In this document: in pieces, positions 1 to 5,691 of the stretch
How the letters are laid out: the number at the start of each line of letters is the position of its first letter
Numbering within the stretch: position 1 is the first letter of the stretch
Assembly: GCA_023387245.1 (NCBI GenBank)
Contig: JAEWIH010000037.1
Coordinates: 1 to 20,742, forward strand
Length of the DNA: 20,742 nucleotides
Direction: 5' to 3'
Source: Bacillota bacterium
GTDB taxonomy: Bacteria; Bacillota_I; Bacilli_A; Erysipelotrichales; Erysipelotrichaceae
Notes under the pieces: generated by a model
The model's database searches: none
Seen by the model: the letters and a program-made list of their open reading frames with translations, nothing else
What the model was told of the DNA's origin: nothing
Program-made: the position numbers and the translations under genes

Positions 1-1
1 A

Positions 2-796
2 ATTATAATCAATATTTTGTTAATTATTAATTTGACAATTATTTGTTTAGGTGGCAATCGTTTTGATTTTATTATCGGTTTATTTATTATGATTATTATG
101 TATGTTATTTATAGCTTTATAAATAATCATAAAATATTTGAATTTAAAAAAGTAATAAGTTTATTTATTATTACAATGATTATGTTTGTTTTAATGTCTA
201 TATATCAAATAACTAGAGATAATTATAAACTCGTACAATCTAATCCCTTATATTACGTTGAACAGTTTATTTATAATCAAGGTGTTTCAGCAAATATTAA
301 TAAAAGAATTTTTAAATATCAAGTGGATTTAGATGATTGTCATCAATATAGTTATCAAAAAATTATAGATGTATTTAATCGCTATAGTAATCGTTTATTA
401 GGCAAAAAAATAGTAGACAATAACAATTTAAACAAGGTAGCTAGTTGTGATTTAGCTGCTAGATTGTCTTATTTAGTATTAGGTGATCGCTATTTAAATG
501 GAGAGGGTGTTGGTAGTAGTTATATAGCCGAAATCTATTTAGATTTTGGATATGTTGGATTATTATTTTATAATATTGGTTTAGGCTTTTTATTATATAT
601 AATAGAAAAATGGTTAGTATCTAATGTATTTTATCGACTAATAATCGCACTATATGTTTATCAAGGGATTTTAATGCTTCCAAGATCTAGTGCCTCAATA
701 TTTATCATTAATTTTTTAGATATCATAATATGGTTATTTATAATCGCTTTATTTTTATGGGATAAAATATTTAGTCAAAGGAGTAAATATGCGTAA
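2..796 (+). CDS. Wzy-like polysaccharide repeat-unit polymerase, 5' end cut by window
   Basis: Integral membrane protein resembling the O-antigen/capsule polymerases that join lipid-linked repeat units outside the membrane. The frame is open to the window edge with no convincing start or ribosome binding site, so the gene begins upstream; the first possible internal start is TTG at 17. Hydrophobic segments lie near residues 17-36 and 46-62 (counted from that TTG). A long hydrophilic loop follows (about 63-170), then three more membrane segments near 175-195, 200-220 and 225-250. The stretch GVGSSYIAEIYLDFGYVG at the end of the loop is typical of Wzy family proteins (known family feature). Its stop overlaps the next gene by 8 bases, so the two are probably translationally coupled in a polysaccharide operon. 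Wzy proteins diverge strongly, so the sugar cannot be predicted. Confidence 0.72.
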   Translation: MIINILLIINLTIICLGGNRFDFIIGLFIMIIMYVIYSFINNHKIFEFKKVISLFIITMIMFVLMSIYQITRDNYKLVQSNPLYYVEQFIYNQGVSANINKRIFKYQVDLDDCHQYSYQKIIDVFNRYSNRLLGKKIVDNNNLNKVASCDLAARLSYLVLGDRYLNGEGVGSSYIAEIYLDFGYVGLLFYNIGLGFLLYIIEKWLVSNVFYRLIIALYVYQGILMLPRSSASIFIINFLDIIIWLFIIALFLWDKIFSQRSKYA

Positions 797-2093
797 AGTA
801 ATTACTTATGGTACATTTGATTTATTGCATCATGGTCATATTAATTTATTAAAAAGAGCTAAGGCGTTAGGAGATTATTTGATAGTCGGCATTACTGATG
901 AAGAATTTGATCGTTGTCGTGGTAAATATAATGTTGTCATGTCTTTAAGTGAACGAATTGATCAAGTAAAACAACTCGGGATTGCTGATGAGATTATTAT
1001 TGAATCTTATGAAGGCCAAAAAATTGATGATATTTTTCGCTATGAAATCGATGTTTTTTGTGTTGGTTCAGACTGGGAATCACATTTTGATTATTTAAAA
1101 GATTATTGTCAAGTCGTCTATTTAGAAAGAACTGAAGGAATTAGTAGTAGTGATATTCGAAGTCGTGATGTAATAAAGTTAGGTATAGTCGGTAGTCATA
1201 GTTTACAATTAGAAAAAGTAATTAGTGAATCTACTTATGTAAATGGTTTAGATTTAATTGGCTATTATGGTGATAGTTTTCTCAAGTTGCCTTTTAAAGA
1301 AAATGTTACTAATTGTTTAGATTATCAACAATTATTATCAAAAGTAGATGCCATTTATATTGCCAGCCATCCAATAGAACATTATGCTCATATTAAACAA
1401 GCTATACAACATAAAGTTAATATTTTAGTCGAATGGCCATTAACTTTAAGCGCTAAAGAAGTAGAAGAATTATATATGTTGGCTAAGGAGCAACAAGTTT
1501 ACTTATTATCGGTCAATAAATTATTTTTTTCTCCTGCATTTAGACGAATGAAATCGATTATTAAAAGTAATATGATAGGTAAAGTTATTAGTGTCGATGC
1601 TACTAGTACTTCATTAACTAAGCTTCATTCTTATAATATTGGTAGTTTAATTGATTGGGGTGGATATGGGTTATTAGCTGTTTTCGATATATTGGGTTTT
1701 GATTATCAAGATATCAGGATCGATGTTAAGGAAATAGATGGACTTGATGTATTTATGCGTTTATGTTTTAAATATTTAGACAGCGTTGCTGACTTAAAAA
1801 TCGCTAACGGCTATAAAGGTGATGGTCAATTGATGATTATGGGTGAAAAAGGTTATATTTATGTACCTGCGCCATTTTGGAAATTAGATTATTTTGAAGC
1901 AAGATTCGAAGATTTATCACAAACTAAACGTTATTTTTTCCCTTTAGATGGTGAAGGTTTAAGATTGATGTTAGTTGAATTTGTACATGGTTGTTTTAAT
2001 GTTAAGCTGCGCCATCAACTATTCGATTTTGATTTATATTGTGCTAGGATTATTGAACAATATAATAGAAGGGAAAAAGTATGGAATATTTAA
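789..2093 (+). CDS. Fused TagD-type cytidylyltransferase and Gfo/Idh/MocA-like oxidoreductase
   Basis: Two-domain protein of 434 aa. Residues 1-128 form a nucleotidyltransferase of the glycerol-3-phosphate cytidylyltransferase (TagD/Gct) type, with the HxGH motif at 14-17 and an RTEGISSS motif at 114-121, both used to bind CTP. Such enzymes make CDP-alcohols for teichoic acid or capsule (family knowledge). Residues about 130-434 resemble the Gfo/Idh/MocA NAD(P)-dependent fold: a degenerate nucleotide-binding start (GIVGSH at 132-137), an EWP motif at 215-217 where the family has EKP, and a D-x-G-x-Y motif at 289-293. The usual catalytic lysine is therefore tryptophan. ATG at 789 is supported by GGAG just upstream. 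The gene overlaps the polymerase by 8 bases and the aminotransferase by 13. Inference: it makes a CDP-linked small alcohol for the surface polymer; the substrate is unknown. Confidence 0.8.
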   Translation: MRKVITYGTFDLLHHGHINLLKRAKALGDYLIVGITDEEFDRCRGKYNVVMSLSERIDQVKQLGIADEIIIESYEGQKIDDIFRYEIDVFCVGSDWESHFDYLKDYCQVVYLERTEGISSSDIRSRDVIKLGIVGSHSLQLEKVISESTYVNGLDLIGYYGDSFLKLPFKENVTNCLDYQQLLSKVDAIYIASHPIEHYAHIKQAIQHKVNILVEWPLTLSAKEVEELYMLAKEQQVYLLSVNKLFFSPAFRRMKSIIKSNMIGKVISVDATSTSLTKLHSYNIGSLIDWGGYGLLAVFDILGFDYQDIRIDVKEIDGLDVFMRLCFKYLDSVADLKIANGYKGDGQLMIMGEKGYIYVPAPFWKLDYFEARFEDLSQTKRYFFPLDGEGLRLMLVEFVHGCFNVKLRHQLFDFDLYCARIIEQYNRREKVWNI

Positions 2094-3130
2094 ATTTTGG
2101 AGTCGGTCCAACTACTAGAAAACCAGAAATTAATCAAGTCGCATCTTTACCATTACCATATTTTCGGACGCAGGAATTTAGTAATATTACTTTAAATGTT
2201 ATTGACAAATTAAAGTTTTTATTAGGTCTAAATCAAGGTCAAATTTGTTTATTAACTGGTTCAGGAACTTTGGCTATGGAAATTGCGGTGGCGAATTGTT
2301 TTAAGGCTAATGACAAAGTGTTAGTAGTAAATGGTGGAACTTTTGGTAGGCGCTTTTATGATATATGTTGTATTTATAATTTAGATGTAGAAGTAATTCA
2401 ATTAGAGCCCTTTGAACCATTGACTGCCAAACATTTAGAAAAATATAAAGATTGTGATTTTCAAGGTTTTTTAATTAATGGACTTGAAACCTCGACTGGT
2501 ATTTTATATGATTTGGAATTATGTGCCGATTTTTGTCGTCAAAAAAACTGTTTATTTATTTTAGATGCTATTAGTTGTTTTTTAGCTGATCGTATCAATT
2601 GTCAACAATTAGGTGTTGATGTTGTATTAGTTGGTAGCCAAAAAGGTTTAGCACTAAGTCCGGGTTTAAGTATTATTGGTTTAAGTACTAGGGCTTGTAA
2701 TGTTGTTAACAATAATAAAGTGCGTTCTTTATATTTGGATTTAAAATTATATTTGAATGATATTAAGCGCGGTCAATGTCCTTTTACACCAGCAGTTGGT
2801 ATTATTTTAGAATTACACAAGGCATTAGAATTAATTTGTGCTGATGTTGATAGTCATTTTAAAAATGTTAGGGAATTATGTTGCTATTTTAGAGAAAAAG
2901 CTCGTTTACTTAATTTAGAAATTATTGATTCTAAAACCAATTGTTTAACAGTAGTTAAATTAAAAAATGCTTATGATATATTTTTGAGATTAAAAGATGA
3001 ATTTAAGATCTGGGTTACTCCAAATGGTGGTAAATTACGTGATGAAATTATTCGAGTTGGTCATATTGGTGATTTAAAAAAATCTGATTATGATTATTTA
3101 CTAACTTCATTGATTAGTATTATTGATTAA
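2081..3130 (+). CDS. PLP-dependent class V aminotransferase of polysaccharide locus
   Basis: Protein of 349 aa with the fold-type I class V signature. It has a phosphate-binding TGSGT loop at 59-63, ETSTG at 136-140, the PLP-nitrogen aspartate in ILDAIS (D162), and the Schiff-base lysine in SQKGL (K188). Its closest relatives by motif are alanine-glyoxylate/serine-pyruvate and 2-aminoethylphosphonate-pyruvate transaminases. The length is near the usual 360-400 aa. The start overlaps the preceding fusion gene by 13 bases, which argues for a shared pathway. Inference: it aminates (or deaminates) the small carbonyl compound that the cytidylyltransferase activates. Phosphonate chemistry cannot be claimed because no PEP mutase or phosphonopyruvate decarboxylase is visible here. 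The exact substrate is not readable from sequence. Confidence 0.82.
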   Translation: MEYLNFGVGPTTRKPEINQVASLPLPYFRTQEFSNITLNVIDKLKFLLGLNQGQICLLTGSGTLAMEIAVANCFKANDKVLVVNGGTFGRRFYDICCIYNLDVEVIQLEPFEPLTAKHLEKYKDCDFQGFLINGLETSTGILYDLELCADFCRQKNCLFILDAISCFLADRINCQQLGVDVVLVGSQKGLALSPGLSIIGLSTRACNVVNNNKVRSLYLDLKLYLNDIKRGQCPFTPAVGIILELHKALELICADVDSHFKNVRELCCYFREKARLLNLEIIDSKTNCLTVVKLKNAYDIFLRLKDEFKIWVTPNGGKLRDEIIRVGHIGDLKKSDYDYLLTSLISIID

Positions 3131-3151
3131 ATTAATGAAATATTATAGAAT
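3123..3151 (+). promoter_or_regulatory. Probable promoter of the small membrane protein gene
   Basis: TTGATT (3123-3128), a 17-base spacer and TAGAAT (3146-3151) fit a sigma-A type promoter. Transcription would start near 3158, inside the palindrome at 3157-3171. The -35 overlaps the end of the aminotransferase gene. Confidence 0.45.
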
Positions 3152-3156
3152 AATTC

Positions 3157-3171
3157 ACATAATAATTATGT
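3157..3171. promoter_or_regulatory. Perfect 15-bp palindrome, possible Fur-family operator
   Basis: ACATAATAATTATGT is a perfect 7-1-7 inverted repeat. Its core ATAATnATTAT is shared with Fur and PerR boxes, but the outer bases differ from both consensus sequences. It covers the predicted transcription start and lies just before the AAAGGAGG ribosome binding site. In AT-rich DNA it could arise by chance. Confidence 0.3.
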
Positions 3172-3183
3172 AAAGGAGGTATT

Positions 3184-3603
3184 ATGTTTTTTAATAATAA
3201 TTATCTTTCACAAAATCAAAAGTTTTATCGTTCATTAATTTTGATGGTACCTATTGCGATTGTTTTTTCGTTATTATATATTTTTTTAGTTGAAAAAGTA
3301 CCATATGTTTCTTATTATTTATATTTAATTTTAGGTTATGGTATTGGTTATACAACTTCTGTATTAGCTAGAAGTTATCAGCGGCGTTTTGGCTTTATTT
3401 CAATCGCTACTGCTATATTAATGTTATTTTTAGGCGATATTTTTTGGCCTTGGTTATTTAGTGGGTTGAATATTAATTTATTTGATTATATAATGTCATT
3501 TGTTGAAAATTTTATACCATTAAGTTATGATAAATTTATCGATTTAATTTGTTATACATTGACTATAGTAATTAGTTATTTTGCGACTTTTAAAGCTAAT
3601 TGA
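3184..3603 (+). CDS. Small four-helix membrane protein, function unknown
   Basis: I do not recognise this family. The 139-aa product is almost all membrane, with four hydrophobic stretches at roughly 18-36, 41-62, 68-90 and 115-137. A basic cytoplasmic-looking RSYQRRF motif falls between helices 2 and 3 (about 63-69). The second helix has a YLILGYGIGY pattern rich in Gly and Tyr. A strong AAAGGAGG site seven bases upstream of ATG supports the start. The gene has its own predicted promoter and is followed by a short terminator, so it may be a single unit. No catalytic motif is visible. Confidence 0.75.
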   Translation: MFFNNNYLSQNQKFYRSLILMVPIAIVFSLLYIFLVEKVPYVSYYLYLILGYGIGYTTSVLARSYQRRFGFISIATAILMLFLGDIFWPWLFSGLNINLFDYIMSFVENFIPLSYDKFIDLICYTLTIVISYFATFKAN

Positions 3604-3604
3604 T

Positions 3605-3626
3605 GGGAGTTTTAACTTCCTTTTTT
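3605..3626 (+). terminator. Short rho-independent terminator
   Basis: GGGAGT (3605-3610) pairs with ACTTCC (3615-3620), with one G-U wobble and a TTTA loop, followed by six T. The DUF1846 gene starts only 18 bases further on with no room for a promoter, so termination must be partial or that gene's promoter must lie upstream. Confidence 0.5.
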
Positions 3627-3644
3627 GTTTGTTAGGAGAATATT

Positions 3645-5138
3645 ATGTTTAAATTAGGTTTTGATAATCAAAGATATATTCAGATGCAATCTGAAAATAT
3701 TTTAAAACGGATTGAAATGTTTAAAGAAAAATTATATTTAGAATTTGGTGGTAAATTATTCGATGATTTTCATGCTACTCGTGTTTTACCTGGATTTGAG
3801 CCTGATTCTAAATTAAAAATGTTATTAAGATTAAAAGACGTTTGTGAAATGATGATTGTCATTAATGCCAATCATATTGATCAAAATAAAATGCGCGGGG
3901 ATTTAGGTATTACTTATGACCAAGATTTAATGCGGCTGATTGATGCTTTTAAATTAGTTGGGTTAGATGTTGGTAGTGTTGTAATTACTCATTTTTCTGG
4001 TCAAAGAAAGGCGATGATTTTGCGAAAAAAATTGGAAGAAAATGATATTAGAGTTGCTTATCATTATTATATAGATAATTATCCGACAGATATTGAAAAT
4101 ATTTGTAGTAGTAATGGATTTGGTAAAAACGAACATATTATTACTAAAAAACCGCTTGTCGTCGTTACTGCACCCGGACCTGGAAGTGGTAAATTGGCAG
4201 TTTGTCTTTCTCAAATGTATCATGATTATAATATTGGCATTAATGCTGGATATGCTAAGTTTGAAACTTTTCCGATTTGGAACTTAAGTTTAGATCATCC
4301 GATAAATGTCGCATATGAAGCGGCTACTTTAGATTTAGATGATCAAAACATGATAGATTATTTTCATAAAAAAGCTTATGGTATTGAAACAATTAATTAT
4401 AATCGTGATTTAGAATCTTTCCCAATTTTAAATGTACTATTAGAAAAAATAATGGGCTATAGTGTTTATCAATCACCGACTGATATGGGTGTTAATATGG
4501 TTGGTTATTGTATTATAGATGATGATATTTGCCGACAAGCTGCTTGTCAAGAAATTATCCGTCGTTATTATGATTGTTTACTAGGATTAAGACTTGATTA
4601 TGTTAATCAAAAACAGGTAGATAAAATTCTAAAAATAATTAATAAATTGAATATTGATGTTAATTCACGTAAATCGGTTGGAGCTTGTTTAAAAAAAGCT
4701 GAATTGTCTAAAACTGTTGCTTGTGCGATAGAATTAGAAGATGGTACTATTGTTACTGGTAAAAATACTAGTTTACTTGGTAGTGCTTCAGCTGCTATTT
4801 TAAATGCTTTAAAAAATTTAGCAGGAATTGATGATGATATCACATTAATTTCTCCAGATTTGATTATTCCAATTCAAGATTTAAAAACTTTAAAATTAGG
4901 TGGTAATAATCCGCGTTTACATGTTGATGAAGTTTTAATTATTTTGGCGATAAGTGCTTTAAATAATCAGTTTGCGAAAAAGGCATATGCGGCATTGCCA
5001 TTATTAAAAGGCGGTCAAATGCATTCTAGCGTTATTTTAAGTGGAGTCGATGTTAATACAATTAAAAAATTAGGAATTTCATTAACTATGAGTCCGATTT
5101 ATAATACTAAAAAGTTGTATCATAAAAAAAGTAAATAG
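3645..5138 (+). CDS. DUF1846 family protein
   Basis: A 497-aa soluble protein matching the conserved DUF1846 family of Bacillota, which runs to about 500 aa. Characteristic stretches are FGGKLFDDFHATRVLPGF (34-51), VITHFSGQ (113-120) and a glycine-rich nucleotide-binding-like loop TAPGPGSGK at 175-183. The segment around 208-240 (ETFPIWNLSLDHPINVAYEAA) and SPTDMGVNMVG (about 277-287) are also typical. The family has solved structures, but as far as I know no established reaction, so no function is assigned. RBS TTAGGAG lies before ATG 3645. The thiamine-binding-like gene follows after 10 bases and is probably cotranscribed. Confidence 0.88.
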   Translation: MFKLGFDNQRYIQMQSENILKRIEMFKEKLYLEFGGKLFDDFHATRVLPGFEPDSKLKMLLRLKDVCEMMIVINANHIDQNKMRGDLGITYDQDLMRLIDAFKLVGLDVGSVVITHFSGQRKAMILRKKLEENDIRVAYHYYIDNYPTDIENICSSNGFGKNEHIITKKPLVVVTAPGPGSGKLAVCLSQMYHDYNIGINAGYAKFETFPIWNLSLDHPINVAYEAATLDLDDQNMIDYFHKKAYGIETINYNRDLESFPILNVLLEKIMGYSVYQSPTDMGVNMVGYCIIDDDICRQAACQEIIRRYYDCLLGLRLDYVNQKQVDKILKIINKLNIDVNSRKSVGACLKKAELSKTVACAIELEDGTIVTGKNTSLLGSASAAILNALKNLAGIDDDITLISPDLIIPIQDLKTLKLGGNNPRLHVDEVLIILAISALNNQFAKKAYAALPLLKGGQMHSSVILSGVDVNTIKKLGISLTMSPIYNTKKLYHKKSK

Positions 5139-5148
5139 GAGATATTAA

Positions 5149-5439
5149 ATGAAAGATTGTAGTATTGCGTTACAAATTTTATGTTTCAATAAAACACAGA
5201 CTGATTTATTGAAATTAGTTGATGAAGTAATTAGTTTAATTGCTAATTCTGGTTTAAATTATCGGGTAGGGGCTTTTGAAACAGTTTTTGAGGGTAGTTA
5301 CCATGATTGTATGAACTTATTAGATAAATGTTTAAGATTAGGTTGTAAAGATGGAGCTGATATTTTTGCTAATATAAAAATTCATTATTATGATAATAAT
5401 GAAATATTAACTATTGATGACAAATTAAATAAATATTAA
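5149..5439 (+). CDS. MTH1187/YkoF-like thiamine-binding family protein
   Basis: A 96-aa single-domain ferredoxin-like protein. The pattern SIALQIL near the N-terminus, SGLNYRVGAFETVFEGSY (about 34-51) and the late ANIKIHYY strand match the MTH1187/YkoF (DUF77) family, whose best known member binds hydroxymethylpyrimidine/thiamine compounds. Family members are small (about 95-100 aa) and oligomeric. The start has an AGGAGAT site and lies 10 bases after the DUF1846 gene, so the two form a probable operon. No thiamine gene is near, so ligand binding is uncertain here. Confidence 0.82.
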   Translation: MKDCSIALQILCFNKTQTDLLKLVDEVISLIANSGLNYRVGAFETVFEGSYHDCMNLLDKCLRLGCKDGADIFANIKIHYYDNNEILTIDDKLNKY

Positions 5440-5454
5440 AATTTTATCAGCCTT

Positions 5455-5534
5455 AGAGATAATATTGCTTGTAATATGATTTTATGTTTGTTAGGATAAG
5501 AATGTACATCACATTAAGTAATATTCTCTTTTTT
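5455..5534 (+). other. Long stem-loop ending in a T tract; possible ncRNA or terminator
   Basis: AGAGA (5455-5459) plus ATATTGC (5462-5468), separated by a TA bulge, pair with GTAATATTCTCT (5518-5529); a T tract runs 5529-5534. Inside, TAATATG (5472-5478) can pair with CACATTA (5510-5516), apart from one mismatch. A rival pairing joins GTTAG-ATA-GAA parts (5490-5502) with TTCTATCTAAC (5533-5543), so two folds may compete. No riboswitch class or coding gene is recognisable in 5440-5580. Confidence 0.4.
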
Positions 5535-5582
5535 CTATCTAACCTCCCAATATGAATTAATTTGATGATGGTGTTGTAATTA

Positions 5583-5617
5583 AGACATAAAACTATTTGT
5601 TAGTTTTATGTCTTTTT
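5583..5617 (+). terminator. Rho-independent terminator
   Basis: An 11-bp perfect stem, AGACATAAAAC (5583-5593) with GTTTTATGTCT (5603-5613), has a nine-base loop and a following T run. It closes whatever is transcribed from the DUF1846 side and insulates the ATPase promoter. Confidence 0.85.
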
Positions 5618-5620
5618 ATG

Positions 5621-5648
5621 TTGCTAATTTTTAAAAAAGATGTATAAT
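5621..5648 (+). promoter_or_regulatory. Promoter of the P-type ATPase gene
   Basis: TTGCTA (5621-5626), a 16-base spacer and a perfect TATAAT (5643-5648). The start of transcription would fall near 5655, inside the Fur-type palindrome, an ideal position for repression. Confidence 0.7.
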
Positions 5649-5652
5649 ATAG

Positions 5653-5675
5653 ATAATGATAATGATTATCATTAT
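5653..5675. promoter_or_regulatory. Fur-type operator (23-bp perfect palindrome)
   Basis: The core TGATAATGATTATCA (5657-5671) is an exact 7-1-7 Fur box, and symmetry extends four more bases on each side, centred on 5664. It lies at the predicted transcription start and upstream of the GGGAGG ribosome site. Fur-family paralogues (PerR, Zur) use related boxes, but the TGATAAT half-site best fits Fur. In Listeria the related exporter FrvA was named as a Fur-regulated gene (established), so the link is plausible. Confidence 0.75.
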
Positions 5676-5691
5676 TATTATGGGAGGTTAT

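Noticed and set aside
2081..3130. Naming the aminotransferase as 2-aminoethylphosphonate transaminase
   Set aside because: Class V motifs alone do not separate these activities, and no phosphonate genes are visible in the window.
3184..3603. Toxin or holin role for the small membrane protein
   Set aside because: No partner gene, phage context or charged tail pattern supports it.
3963..4223. Minus-strand open frame inside the DUF1846 gene
   Set aside because: Low-complexity Asn/Ile/Ser-rich translation without a ribosome site; it mirrors the well-supported plus-strand gene. The same holds for other antisense frames at 4607, 6063, 9336, 11140 and 11775.
5502..5555. 17-codon reading frame (MYITLSNILFFLSNLPI) with AGGA upstream in the gene-free stretch
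   Set aside because: Too short, and such frames are frequent in AT-rich DNA; no leader-peptide logic or conservation can be seen.
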